Below are positions 35,480 to 45,415 of a stretch of DNA of 64,000 nt, piece after piece (the first letter of the stretch is position 1; every line of letters begins with the position of its first letter). The position numbers and the translations under genes were made by a program. Source of the stretch: JAMLHH01 sp964653095 (GTDB lineage Bacteria > Bacteroidota > Bacteroidia > Chitinophagales > JADIYW01). The notes below the pieces were generated by a model, which was not told the DNA's origin, ran no database searches, and saw only the letters and a list, made by a program, of their open reading frames with translations. Where the stretch lies: assembly GCA_964653095.1 (NCBI GenBank), contig CAZZEH010000006.1:1-64000 (forward strand), read 5' to 3'.

Positions 35480-35522
35480 TGTATAGTTATTTAAGTTTGT
35501 TTTACTAAAATAGAATTATTTT

Positions 35523-38522
35523 TTATTTATTTCTCTTTTTACTTCCTCCTAAAACACTTCCGTCATAAGTAAATCCTGCGAAAATGGTCTTTCCGACATA
35601 CGGCCCGCCTATATTCGTTCTGTATGAAGGTCCTATCAGATTAGACCCACCCAGTCTGAAAGCTGTATTCCACTTTTTAACATTATATGAGAATGATGCG
35701 TCTAAAGTGCCATATGGGTCCACGTATCCGCTTCCAAAGCTACTGGTCCAGTACAATTCATTTTGCCATCTGTAGCTTACATCAAATCCAACATTGGAAT
35801 TTCTAACGTTATTATTACCAAAACCAATATTAAACATGTGCTTTGGAGAGTTAAAGCCAATATCTTTTTTATCCACACCTTTTTCCGTCTCAAAATCCAT
35901 ATAATTATAATTCCCTCTAATCATAAAGTTTTTTGGCAATTTATAACTCATACCTATTGCTGTTCCCCATGATATTACTCTGTCCTGCACATTATAATAA
36001 GGTCTGAAAACCTTAGGAGCTGCCGCACCGCCTGTCTCAATAAAATCTGACACCCCCGGAATTTTCTGTCCTTTGTGATTGACACTTTCTTTGGCTACCA
36101 CATTTGATTGAGCGATGAAGTCTTTATACCAGTTAAAATAGGCGTTCCAATCTAAGTACAGATTTTTAATCATTGATTTATAACCTATCTCCACGTTGGA
36201 AAGCTTTTCCGGTTTTATATAATCCATATAAAACTCTTCTAATAGTTCCGGATTAGGCTCGCCGGCAAGAGCAGAAGCTCTAAACGCATCAAATGACCTT
36301 GCTGAATACGCGCCACCTTGGTAGATTCCATATCTCTCCGCATTCTTTTTAGCTCCCCCCATGAGGATAGATGTTGCGTCAAAATAAATATATTGTGCCT
36401 GAGTGTCCGGATTTCTAAATCCTGTCTGGAAAGAGGCGCGAATATTATGCTGACGATTTTGCCCTAAAGTTCCAACCATAGCCACTCTCGGAGAAAAAAC
36501 TCCTTTAAAGTTTTCGTTTTTGTCATAACGAATAGACGCAGAAATTCTCAATCTTTCACTTATGAGCTTTTTGGTGGCCTGTACAAAAGCACCGAATTCA
36601 TTAATATTAATCCTTGAGTTTACTCCCGTACCTTCCGGGTCTTCATTAAATACTGTACCGTCGGTATATAGGCTGTACATTCTGTGATTGGCTCCAGCCA
36701 AAATCCCCACTTTGTCTTTTAGCAAAGAGGTAAAATCATAGGTTGCCTCTGTATGGAAGAGTCTGGATTTATCAATAAATGAAGAACCGCCCAAAATCCC
36801 ATTCTCCGGGTCTGAATGCTGGAATAATGTACCGCGTATAGTTTCTATCGCATTCTGAAATTCATCTGATCCTCTTTGGGGCATTTTGCTGTCTGCAGTT
36901 ACCCTTGCTTCAGCATGGGCCATCCTTAATATATTAGGCCTTGCTACTGGTATTCTATCCGGTCTGATTCCGAATAGCTTGGAGGCCGCCATCATAGTTC
37001 CCACATAAATCCCTAAATAATCAGCAGCCCATCCGGATGCGGTTCCGTACATCAGCTCATTCGCGTAGCTCCCCAAAGCCGTCAGGTTATAGGAATCTCC
37101 GGCATTGGTTTGAGTCATGTAGCTTCTGACCATAAAGTTTTTACCGGTAGCTTCAATTTTATTGGAGAAACTGTAAAAATTTCTCAGTACATATTTCTCC
37201 GTTCCCTGATAAATTGAGTTTCCGGAACCCATTCTAAAAGCATAATTTATCTCCACGTCATCTTTTGGTTTGTAGTGTAAAGATGCGGTTCCTTTTATAC
37301 TCGATGCCTTTCTACTATCTAATAAGTCTTGTTCTCTAATTCCTGTCCTGTTAATATTTACAACCGGTAAATATTTTAAGTTATCTGCCACAAATGCTCT
37401 TGCGGCATCCGCATCATTGCCAAAAAGCATCTGGAATGTTTCACTTGCAGATACTCCGTTTATCAGAGCTTCTGCTGTTTCAGGATTCACATCTTGTAAT
37501 ATAGAGAAAGGTACCGTGGATAAAATATTCTCATCCCCATAAGTATTCATTCCGTCAAATACTGGCGGCCGGTCTCCCAATACTGTTTCACCCTGTCCGT
37601 CTTTATGCGGATCGGTCTCATGAGTAATTCCGGTTTTGATGTCCGTCATATAATCATTGGCCAACCAGTCTGTCGCTCCGAGATAACTTGCAGTTACTTT
37701 AAATCCAAACTTCCCAAAAGTTTTGGCATAACGCACATCTGCATTGACCAACGGGTGCTTCTTCCTGTCATTATCTGCTGTAGTCAAACCTGCCTTAGCA
37801 GAAACTGTAAGTCCTTCATAATCAAATGGGCTTTTGCTCGACATCAGCATAATACCGTTAAAGGCATTAGGTCCGTATAACGCAGAAGCAGCACCAGGTA
37901 CCAACTCTACACTTTTTACGTCATTCTCACCTATACCGATGAGGTTTCCCATAGGAAAATTCAGAAGTGGTGCCGAATTATCAATTCCATCGACTAACTG
38001 TACAAAACGCGTATTGGCGATACCGCCAAAACCCCGCGTGTTTATAGCATTAAAAGTCATAGATCCGGAAGCTGTAGTCACCCCTTTTAACTTTGACATC
38101 TGATCAAAATAATCTGCAGAACCTGAGGCTTTGATTGTTTGTAAATCCAATTTCTCTATTGAAACCGGAGATTCCATCAGTTTTTCCTCTACTCTGGACG
38201 CCGAAACTACCACTTCATCAAGTATTGAGCTTGCATCATCAAGCACGATGTTCAGGTCTGAAACGCTTTCTGTTATTTCTATTTCTTTGGCTTTGTACCC
38301 TACATAAGAAACCACTAAAGTAAACGGCACCGGCTCATTAATAACTATAACAAAATTTCCGTCAAAGTCAGTAATGGTACCTGTCGTAGTACCTTTCAAT
38401 ACCACATTGGCTCCTATCAGGGCTTCCTGTGTATCATCTGTTACTGTTCCCTTGATTGTCGTTTGCGCATAAAGATTATTCAAGCCACTAAATGCAATCA
38501 AAACCATTAAAATATATCTCAT
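35523..38522 (-). CDS. TonB-dependent receptor with carboxypeptidase-like regulatory domain (paralog 2)
   Basis: The product is 999 residues from the ATG at 38522. I preferred this to 38543 because MRYILMVLIAFSGLNNLYAQ is a proper signal peptide. Domain order is the same as in the downstream paralog: regulatory beta-sandwich (about 22-110), plug (about 115-240), barrel. Both proteins end in TYDGSVLGG plus a short Lys-rich tail. Differences cluster in what should be extracellular loops, for example around residues 480-530. The 43-bp gap to the paralog suggests cotranscription. No SusD partner is present, so uptake of glycans by a SusCD pair is not supported. Confidence 0.9.
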   Translation of the reverse strand: MRYILMVLIAFSGLNNLYAQTTIKGTVTDDTQEALIGANVVLKGTTTGTITDFDGNFVIVINEPVPFTLVVSYVGYKAKEIEITESVSDLNIVLDDASSILDEVVVSASRVEEKLMESPVSIEKLDLQTIKASGSADYFDQMSKLKGVTTASGSMTFNAINTRGFGGIANTRFVQLVDGIDNSAPLLNFPMGNLIGIGENDVKSVELVPGAASALYGPNAFNGIMLMSSKSPFDYEGLTVSAKAGLTTADNDRKKHPLVNADVRYAKTFGKFGFKVTASYLGATDWLANDYMTDIKTGITHETDPHKDGQGETVLGDRPPVFDGMNTYGDENILSTVPFSILQDVNPETAEALINGVSASETFQMLFGNDADAARAFVADNLKYLPVVNINRTGIREQDLLDSRKASSIKGTASLHYKPKDDVEINYAFRMGSGNSIYQGTEKYVLRNFYSFSNKIEATGKNFMVRSYMTQTNAGDSYNLTALGSYANELMYGTASGWAADYLGIYVGTMMAASKLFGIRPDRIPVARPNILRMAHAEARVTADSKMPQRGSDEFQNAIETIRGTLFQHSDPENGILGGSSFIDKSRLFHTEATYDFTSLLKDKVGILAGANHRMYSLYTDGTVFNEDPEGTGVNSRININEFGAFVQATKKLISERLRISASIRYDKNENFKGVFSPRVAMVGTLGQNRQHNIRASFQTGFRNPDTQAQYIYFDATSILMGGAKKNAERYGIYQGGAYSARSFDAFRASALAGEPNPELLEEFYMDYIKPEKLSNVEIGYKSMIKNLYLDWNAYFNWYKDFIAQSNVVAKESVNHKGQKIPGVSDFIETGGAAAPKVFRPYYNVQDRVISWGTAIGMSYKLPKNFMIRGNYNYMDFETEKGVDKKDIGFNSPKHMFNIGFGNNNVRNSNVGFDVSYRWQNELYWTSSFGSGYVDPYGTLDASFSYNVKKWNTAFRLGGSNLIGPSYRTNIGGPYVGKTIFAGFTYDGSVLGGSKKRNK

Positions 38523-38835
38523 ACAGTTAAATTTTAGCTCCAAGTTAACAAATAAATAATTGGCAGGAAACTATTAATAAGTTTTATTTTAACCTCAATT
38601 TAAAGCAACTATCAAGTTATATTTATATAATATTAACAATCAACAAGTTGTAAAAAAGGCATCCTGTCAAAAAGTAAGAATATGAACAAATGTTAGTAAT
38701 TTATCTTCGTACATAACATCAGGTAAAGATTAGAAAGCTTACACTCCCATAAAACTACCTCCAAGTTTCTTAATTTATGAGTACTGCTGACCCATATGTA
38801 CAAAATCTACATATGTCTTTCTTGTTGCTTTTAAC
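38523..38835. other. Intergenic region upstream of the tandem TonB receptors
   Basis: These 313 bp hold the end of the polysaccharide operon and the probable promoter of the receptor pair. I see no gene, no strong hairpin and no exact TAnnTTTG box at a useful distance. The sequence is AT-rich and otherwise unremarkable. Confidence 0.4.
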
Positions 38836-39627
38836 TTATTGCAAATCCGGATTTTTTACAATAAAATATGGATTTAAAAGATTCTCTTTGTTATAGCTTA
38901 ATTCTTTGTTTGTATTAGAATCAATAACAACTGCTCCTGCTTCCTGAGCAATAATTTGTCCCGCACATGTATCCCATTCCATTGTAGGAGCCAATCTTGG
39001 ATAAACATCTGCCGCACCTTCCGCTACTAAGCAAAATTTCAAAGAGCTTCCTGCCGCAACGAAATCAATGCTTGAATACTTTTTCCTCAATGCCGTTACA
39101 TAATCTTCAACTTCCTTACTTTTATGAGAACGGCTCGCTATAACTTTTAAGGTTCCATTTTGTGCCAATGGTCTTATTTGTATTTTCTCCGGAGGATTTA
39201 TTCCCTCAACTTTAAAAGCTCCTGTCCCCTTAACTGCATAATATGTTTTATTCATTGCCGGTACATAGATTACCCCTGCCTGCACACTTCCATTGTGTAC
39301 TAATGCTATGTTTACCGTAAACTCATCATTCTTTTTAATAAACTCTTTTGTGCCGTCCAAAGGGTCCACCAACCAACACCAGCTCCAATTTTTCCTTATT
39401 TGATAATCCAATAATTTATTCTCCTCGGATATAATAGGGATATCAGGATATAACTGTGTGAGGGCGTTTACAATTACGGCATTACTTTTTTTATCTGCCA
39501 ACGTTAATGGGGACTCGTCTTCTTTATATTCTACCTCTATACTTCCACTATAGATACGCATAATTTCTCGTCCTGCACTTTGAGATATTTGCACAACTTC
39601 ATCAATGTCAATTTTTTCTACATTCAT
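38836..39627 (-). CDS. cysQ: 3'(2'),5'-bisphosphate nucleotidase
   Basis: The 263-residue enzyme belongs to the inositol-monophosphatase superfamily. Metal-binding motifs are SEEN at about 66-69, DPLDGTKEFI at about 86-95 and the C-terminal WDTCAGQIIAQEAG. CysQ hydrolyses PAP, the by-product of sulfate transfer, to AMP. The gene is 4 bp after rfbC and is the last gene of the polysaccharide operon. That position suggests a link to sulfation or simply a shared message; no sulfotransferase is present here. Confidence 0.9.
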   Translation of the reverse strand: MNVEKIDIDEVVQISQSAGREIMRIYSGSIEVEYKEDESPLTLADKKSNAVIVNALTQLYPDIPIISEENKLLDYQIRKNWSWCWLVDPLDGTKEFIKKNDEFTVNIALVHNGSVQAGVIYVPAMNKTYYAVKGTGAFKVEGINPPEKIQIRPLAQNGTLKVIASRSHKSKEVEDYVTALRKKYSSIDFVAAGSSLKFCLVAEGAADVYPRLAPTMEWDTCAGQIIAQEAGAVVIDSNTNKELSYNKENLLNPYFIVKNPDLQ

Positions 39628-39631
39628 ACTT

Positions 39632-40159
39632 TTACAGATAATTGTATTTCAAATCTTTTTGATTTAAAATAAGTTCTTTACTATTTAAAATCCAGTCAAT
39701 ATTAAGTTTTGGATCATCATACATTAATCCATCCTCAGATTCAGGATGATAAAAGTTATCGCATTTATATAGTACTTCTGCCCTCTCAGAAAGTGTCACA
39801 AATCCATGCGCAAAACCTTTTGGCACAAGCAGTTGCAATTTGTTTTTAGAAGATAGCCGAATAGAGAAATGTCTTAAGTACGTTTGAGAATTTTTTCTCA
39901 AATCTACCACTACGTCTAAAATCTCGCCCTGCAAAACTCGTACTAACTTAGATTGAGCATGGATATCTTTTTGAAAATGTAATCCTCTTAAGACTCCAAA
40001 TTTTGAATTAGACTGATTATCCTGTACAAAATTAATTTCAACTCCAATCTTTAAAAGAGTGTTATAATTATATGATTCAAAAAAATAACCTCTCTCGTCT
40101 TCAAAAAGTTTAGGTTTTAAAATCAGTAACCCATTAATTTCGGTTTTTTCAAATTCCAT
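39632..40159 (-). CDS. rfbC: dTDP-4-dehydrorhamnose 3,5-epimerase
   Basis: The 175-residue cupin enzyme epimerises dTDP-4-keto-6-deoxyglucose on the way to dTDP-L-rhamnose. The N-terminal part has LLILKPKLFEDERGYFFESY. The catalytic-site segments are GVLRGLHFQKDIHAQSKLVR and GFAHGFVTLSE. Length is normal for RmlC. It sits in an operon with rfbB (RmlB); rmlA and rmlD are not in the window, so either they lie elsewhere or the pathway yields another 6-deoxysugar. Confidence 0.92.
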   Translation of the reverse strand: MEFEKTEINGLLILKPKLFEDERGYFFESYNYNTLLKIGVEINFVQDNQSNSKFGVLRGLHFQKDIHAQSKLVRVLQGEILDVVVDLRKNSQTYLRHFSIRLSSKNKLQLLVPKGFAHGFVTLSERAEVLYKCDNFYHPESEDGLMYDDPKLNIDWILNSKELILNQKDLKYNYL

Positions 40160-40161
40160 TC

Positions 40162-41286
40162 TTAATTTCCCTCCTCTGTATTTTGACGTTCTATATGTTC
40201 ATTGGTATTTTTAAAAAGATATTTATACTTGGACCAAACAAATTTCTTTATATAAAAAAACACCACTATTAAGATTAATATAAAGCCTACAACCAACCCG
40301 GCTGTGAGAACTATAACAAATGTGGAACGTGAAATAACAGCAAGGGGATAATAGGGCCTGCTGAGTATTTGGAAGACAGGAGTAATGTTATTTAATGATA
40401 TCTTTGATTTTTCATAAGCACTTATTAGTTCTCCATACAAAGACTTATAAAATTCAACATTCCTGATTTGCCGCACTTGTGGGACTCTGGCTGTTTCTAA
40501 AAGTAAATTTTTGGCTCTGTCTTCAAAGTTGGCAACCTGATACTCGGAAGAGTAAAGCATGTTTCTGACAGAATCTAATCTGTTTCTCAGGAAGATATAG
40601 TTAAACTGAGCTTTTTCAGTTGACTTATCAATATAAAAATTACTTATATTTTGATAGAACAGCTCAAGGGTTACTTTTGTTAGCTCCTCGTCTTCCATTT
40701 CCAATCTGACTACGAAGGCTCCTGATCTTGTTTGAGTGATAGTAGCACTTCCTCTTATCAGTCCTGAAACACTGGAAAAAACTCTAAACTGTTGCCTATT
40801 GAGTCCATTCAGACCTCTATATGAATGAAAATATGATGTCTTGTAATTATAATAAATTATCAGTATATGGTTTATAAGATAATCTTCTCTCCCTCCAATT
40901 ATACATTTATTAAACAGCATGTTGGACAATAAACTCTGGGAGTAAGCCACTTCAATTAATTTGTCCAGATTTATGCTCTGACTAACAGTTTTTGAAATAA
41001 AAAAACTTGAAAGAGGATCAAGCTGACTGCCTAATTTGCTGACTTCATCTTCTTTCAGAATAAAAGTTATTGACGCTCTGTAAATATAATCTTTATTCAA
41101 TACAGAATATATTGCCCAGCCTATTCCTAACAAAATAACAAGAACGAGTAAAAGATACCTCTCTTTAATTATATCTTTTATCCTTACCAGTACGAGGATA
41201 ATATTCTGAATGATTTGACTAAAATCACTCTTTGGAACTTCATTATTCTGATTATCCTCTACTGTATTTCCTACAAGCTGACTCAC
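40162..41286 (-). CDS. Wzz-like polysaccharide chain-length/export co-polymerase
   Basis: The 374-residue protein has the Wzz topology: an N-terminal cytoplasmic tail, a membrane helix at about 43-62, a long periplasmic domain with coiled-coil character, and a second membrane helix at about 320-347 just before a basic tail. No tyrosine-kinase domain is attached. It would set chain length or bridge to the Wza-like channel encoded next to it. The start is a GTG (41286); the gene begins 8 bp after the export gene. Sequence similarity is weak, so the assignment rests on topology and context. Confidence 0.75.
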   Translation of the reverse strand: MSQLVGNTVEDNQNNEVPKSDFSQIIQNIILVLVRIKDIIKERYLLLVLVILLGIGWAIYSVLNKDYIYRASITFILKEDEVSKLGSQLDPLSSFFISKTVSQSINLDKLIEVAYSQSLLSNMLFNKCIIGGREDYLINHILIIYYNYKTSYFHSYRGLNGLNRQQFRVFSSVSGLIRGSATITQTRSGAFVVRLEMEDEELTKVTLELFYQNISNFYIDKSTEKAQFNYIFLRNRLDSVRNMLYSSEYQVANFEDRAKNLLLETARVPQVRQIRNVEFYKSLYGELISAYEKSKISLNNITPVFQILSRPYYPLAVISRSTFVIVLTAGLVVGFILILIVVFFYIKKFVWSKYKYLFKNTNEHIERQNTEEGN

Positions 41287-41294
41287 TGCAAAAT

Positions 41295-44200
41295 TTAATC
41301 AGTAGTTCTTTTAAGTAATAAATATAATGTCAATGTAGTAGTAATTGACCCCAGTACTGCCTGTATTACTGTTGTAAATTTGTTCAGTGCTGAAAAATCG
41401 CCCTTCCTATTCCTTTCTTTTACAATTTTCCTCTTTAATGGTTTTCTTGGCACTACGACTTCAGAACCCTCTTTTACTTTTGGAAAAACTCGTCCTATTA
41501 ATGTAAATCTTGTCCCTTTAATATGCCCATTAGGTAAAATCACATATGTGTCTTTCCTTTTTGAGTATTTACCAAACCCTGATCCATACTTTTTAATATA
41601 ATATTTAGCTCTTTTACCCGAGGTATATGGAACATGCACGGATTTTTCTGGAGTTAGTGCCAAATACTCTTCTACACTTACTGTATCTGTCAGAATGACG
41701 AGACGTTTCATATCACTTTCTTCAAATGGATAATCTATTTGCCCTCGGACCGTAACAATATTTTCACGTGGCGGGATATAGATATTGTCTCCGCTTCTCA
41801 AGATATAATTGAACTTGGAGCCTGGTCTCCTTAAAGCTTTTTTCAGATCAACCAGTAATTTGGCTTTAGATAAGTCTTTTCTATTTAATTTATTCCTTCT
41901 TAATGTGGCTCCATCCATATAAGCCTCTTGGGTTAGTCCTCCGGCTCTTTCTATAATTGAAGTTAACTTTTCATTCTTCATAAGTACATAAGTACCCGGA
42001 TACTTAACTTCTCCGTCGATAAATACACTTTTCTGAAAATCGAAATCAGGTATTCTCCTTACATAAACATGATCAAAAGGTCGTAACAAGTAGCCATTTG
42101 CAATTGGGTCATTCAGGAAGTCTCTGTTTATTTCAAGAATTTCAATTGAAATTTTTGTAGGTTCAGCACTCACCACAGCCTCCTGAAAGTTAGATATCCT
42201 TGCAACTTCTATTCTGTTGCTCGCCGCACTGACCAAAAAGCCTTTTGACAGTAAAAGAGCATCTGCAAGTGTCATTCCCTCATAATATGGGAATACTCCG
42301 GGTTCAATCAACATCCCTCCTATCACTACATCAGAGTAGATATCAAATGTTTCATTAGAAAAAACCACAACATTATCTTCCGCTTTTAGGCGGTATTCTT
42401 CCAGTTTTTTATAATTGTCTGTGCTGTCCGCCTGAATTGTTATAATTTCTTTTCTAAACTTATCGGTAGTCCTGTATATCAATATTTTATTCAATAAGGC
42501 TCTTTCTCTTACACCTCCTGCCATTAATAATAAGTCTCTAACGGTTGCTCCCTGCCAAAAATCCACAATAACCGGTTTCTTGATGTGTCCGGATATTGAA
42601 ATACTTTTGTCATTTAAAAAAGGGATGTTAGAAAGAATTTCTATCTCATCTCCCTGCCTTATAGATATATCATCTAATGATGCAAAATTATTTGAGGTAT
42701 CTAGTTCTACTGTAAGAAAATAAGGTTGATTAGTCGTGAAGTTCATCCTTTTTATATACGCTCTTCCCAAGAAAGCTGATGGTTTCAAGCCCCCGGCATA
42801 GATTATACCGTCTCTCAGCGACAATCCTTTTTGCGCACTAATCACAGTTGGGTTTCTTACCTCCCCTCGTATTTGTATTGAATATTTATCTATGAAATAA
42901 TCATTTGTGAATACTTTTATTTCGTCTCTTTCCTGTAAAGCAATATCTGCGGACGAACCCGGGTTTTGAATAGCTTCACCCAAGTCAACCTTAATTACAG
43001 TTTTCCCTTCAGTTCCCGGGTCTAATCTAAAAACATAGGCTTCTGATTTATATGCATTATCTGACAGCCCCATAGACCTTTCTATTAAATTACTAACTCT
43101 ATCGCCGGGCTTTAATTCATATCGCCCCTCTACTTTTACGGCCCCGTTTACATCTACCCAATTCATGGCATCTTCAGGGATTGTTCTTACAGTTATTGCA
43201 TCCCCATTCAACAAATGCAATTTGGCTTTATTTCTTCTGAGACTATCAAGATCAATATCAATTATAATTGATTTATTGTCCACATACCTTCTAATCTGGA
43301 TATAACTTGTTAATGCATTTGCAGCATATCCCCCTGCATAGCCTAATAAATCTTCAAAGGTTTCATTTTCCAGGAGTTCATATTTGAAAGGTCTTTTAAC
43401 AGCTCCTGTCAGAGAAACTATTTTTTGTGATAAAGGGACAAAAATATAGTCGTTATTTTGCAAGAAATAATCATCCTGAGCCGTCGGATTATTCAAAAAC
43501 TCATATAAGTCAAACTTCCTAATCACTACACCGTTCCTTTTTACCTGAATATTTCTGATAGAACCGAGTTCTGTAGGACCACCTGTAAACGACAATAAAT
43601 TATATACTGTATTTACTGCCGGGATAGTATAAGAACCGGGAAATTCAGTTTCTCCGACTATATTGACATTAATCACTCTGGAATAATTTAAAGTGACATC
43701 AAACTGAGAGTTTTCTATCATATAAGCTCTTGAATATCTTGCCTTGATTACCTCAATGGCATTCTCCAGCGTCAGCCCTTTTAAATATATCCGCCCCACA
43801 TATCGCGGTTGAATATACCCGTCTTTCTCAATAGTAAATACTTCATTATAATCCGCAAACCCCCAAATTGCAATATTCAATTGGTCGCCGACACCTAATA
43901 CATAATTATAAGGAGGTTTTACATCCTGTGCGCTGGAAAATATTTTAGTGTCCGCTTCTCTGAAATATTTAAATCCATAAATTGGTACTTCTTTAAGCAG
44001 CTCTTTGTTCACACTCGCTACGGCCTCAATAATTTTCTCTGAAGTTTCCTGTGCTATATTTCCTTCTTCTATAATTTCTCTGGACTCTTCCTGTTTTTCC
44101 AGTATATGACCGGCATCCTCATCTCCAATATTGACGACATCACCTCTTTCCAGTCTTCTCGGGTCTTCATACAACTTAAATCTTTCTACCTCCATCCCGG

Positions 44201-44360
44201 ACATATCATCATATTTCTCTTTCAGATGCTCTAGGGTTAAATCTGTGGTGTCAAGTTTCTCCGCACTCCCCGGAATCACCTCAACTCCCTGAGAATAGAC
44301 TTTGCCGCAGAAAGCACAAAGCATCAGAATAATCAGTATATATATACGTTTGTTAAGCAT
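41295..44360 (-). CDS. Wza-like polysaccharide export protein with multiple SLBB domains
   Basis: The 1021-residue protein has a signal peptide (about 1-23, ending KVYSQG). A poly-export domain starts at about 145 with YVLGVGDQLNIAIWGFADYN and KDGYIQPRYVGRIYLKGLTL. At least five SLBB repeats follow, each with the pattern GxVxxPGxY or a related form plus tandem LxxAGG motifs (for example FEDLLGYAGG, LRDGIIYAGGLKPSA, VRDLLLMAGGV, IIERAGGLT). A probable membrane helix lies near the C-terminus at about 995-1017. It should form the outer-membrane or periplasm-spanning channel for an exported polysaccharide. It is much longer than Wza (about 380 residues) but typical of Bacteroidota homologues. Confidence 0.88.
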   Translation of the reverse strand: MLNKRIYILIILMLCAFCGKVYSQGVEVIPGSAEKLDTTDLTLEHLKEKYDDMSGMEVERFKLYEDPRRLERGDVVNIGDEDAGHILEKQEESREIIEEGNIAQETSEKIIEAVASVNKELLKEVPIYGFKYFREADTKIFSSAQDVKPPYNYVLGVGDQLNIAIWGFADYNEVFTIEKDGYIQPRYVGRIYLKGLTLENAIEVIKARYSRAYMIENSQFDVTLNYSRVINVNIVGETEFPGSYTIPAVNTVYNLLSFTGGPTELGSIRNIQVKRNGVVIRKFDLYEFLNNPTAQDDYFLQNNDYIFVPLSQKIVSLTGAVKRPFKYELLENETFEDLLGYAGGYAANALTSYIQIRRYVDNKSIIIDIDLDSLRRNKAKLHLLNGDAITVRTIPEDAMNWVDVNGAVKVEGRYELKPGDRVSNLIERSMGLSDNAYKSEAYVFRLDPGTEGKTVIKVDLGEAIQNPGSSADIALQERDEIKVFTNDYFIDKYSIQIRGEVRNPTVISAQKGLSLRDGIIYAGGLKPSAFLGRAYIKRMNFTTNQPYFLTVELDTSNNFASLDDISIRQGDEIEILSNIPFLNDKSISISGHIKKPVIVDFWQGATVRDLLLMAGGVRERALLNKILIYRTTDKFRKEIITIQADSTDNYKKLEEYRLKAEDNVVVFSNETFDIYSDVVIGGMLIEPGVFPYYEGMTLADALLLSKGFLVSAASNRIEVARISNFQEAVVSAEPTKISIEILEINRDFLNDPIANGYLLRPFDHVYVRRIPDFDFQKSVFIDGEVKYPGTYVLMKNEKLTSIIERAGGLTQEAYMDGATLRRNKLNRKDLSKAKLLVDLKKALRRPGSKFNYILRSGDNIYIPPRENIVTVRGQIDYPFEESDMKRLVILTDTVSVEEYLALTPEKSVHVPYTSGKRAKYYIKKYGSGFGKYSKRKDTYVILPNGHIKGTRFTLIGRVFPKVKEGSEVVVPRKPLKRKIVKERNRKGDFSALNKFTTVIQAVLGSITTTLTLYLLLKRTTD

Positions 44361-44363
44361 TGC

Positions 44364-45413
44364 CTATTGGTATTGTTGTTGATAATATTGAAGGTATTCA
44401 CCGCTAGTCACATTATCCAGCCAACTTTGATTATTTAAATACCAGTCAATTGTCTCATTAATTCCTTCTTCAAAAGTTAATGATGGAACCCATCCCAATA
44501 TATTTTTCAATTTGGTCGCATCAATCGCGTATCTTCTGTCATGTCCGGGTCTGTCTTTTACAAAGGTAATTAGCCGCTCGCTATGACCCTCCTCTCTATT
44601 CAATTTTCCATCCATGATTTTACAAATGAGCCTGACAATATCAATATTCTTCCATTCGTTGAAGCCTCCTATATTAAATGTCTCATTTATTTTTCCACTG
44701 TGGAAAATAGTATCTATTGCTCCAGCATGATCTTTTACCCAAAGCCAGTCTCTGGTATATTTCCCGTCTCCGTATATAGGTAAAGTCTGCTCATTCATAA
44801 TATTCCGAATTATCAAAGGAATTAATTTTTCCGGAAATTGATATGGTCCGTAATTATTAGAACAGTTTGATATAACGATTGGAACACCATACGTATTGCC
44901 ATACGCACGAACAAAATGGTCCGAACTCGCTTTTGATGCGGAATAAGGTGATTGGGGGTCGTATGATGTCGTTTCTAAAAAAAAGCCGTTTTCATCAAGG
45001 CTTCCATAAACTTCATCTGTAGAAATGTGATAAAAGAGTTTATCCTGATATTGATTGTTCCAGATATTTTTAGCTGCGTTCAAAAGGTTTACCGTACCCA
45101 CTACATTAGTATAAATAAACAACAACGGTTCTCTTATAGAGCGATCTACATGTGATTCGGCAGCCAAATGTATTATTGAATCAAATTGATGCTCATCAAA
45201 CAAAGCCTGTACAAACTCAGCATCACTTATATCTCCTTTGATAAAAGTATAATTGTCCTTTGACTGTACATCTTTCAGGTTTTCTAAATTTCCCGCATAA
45301 GTTAATTTATCAAGATTATAAATCTGATAATGAGGATATTTATTCACAAACAACCTAACAAGATGTGAACCTATAAATCCGGCTCCTCCGGTTATTAATA
45401 TTTTTTTCTTCAT
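44364..45413 (-). CDS. rfbB: dTDP-glucose 4,6-dehydratase
   Basis: The 349-residue short-chain dehydrogenase-type enzyme converts dTDP-glucose to dTDP-4-keto-6-deoxyglucose. The NAD motif GGAGFIGSH is at about residues 8-16. The catalytic STDEVYG is at about 131-137 and the YSASKAS motif (Tyr and Lys) at about 157-163. It supplies the substrate for RfbC in the same operon. Gaps are 3 bp to the export gene and 2 bp to the dehydrogenase gene. Confidence 0.95.
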   Translation of the reverse strand: MKKKILITGGAGFIGSHLVRLFVNKYPHYQIYNLDKLTYAGNLENLKDVQSKDNYTFIKGDISDAEFVQALFDEHQFDSIIHLAAESHVDRSIREPLLFIYTNVVGTVNLLNAAKNIWNNQYQDKLFYHISTDEVYGSLDENGFFLETTSYDPQSPYSASKASSDHFVRAYGNTYGVPIVISNCSNNYGPYQFPEKLIPLIIRNIMNEQTLPIYGDGKYTRDWLWVKDHAGAIDTIFHSGKINETFNIGGFNEWKNIDIVRLICKIMDGKLNREEGHSERLITFVKDRPGHDRRYAIDATKLKNILGWVPSLTFEEGINETIDWYLNNQSWLDNVTSGEYLQYYQQQYQ

Positions 45414-45415
45414 TT

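Noticed and set aside
32534..38522. SusCD-type glycan utilisation locus
   Set aside because: No SusD-like lipoprotein, glycoside hydrolase or sensor gene is adjacent to the TonB receptors; the GH1 gene is 16 kb away.
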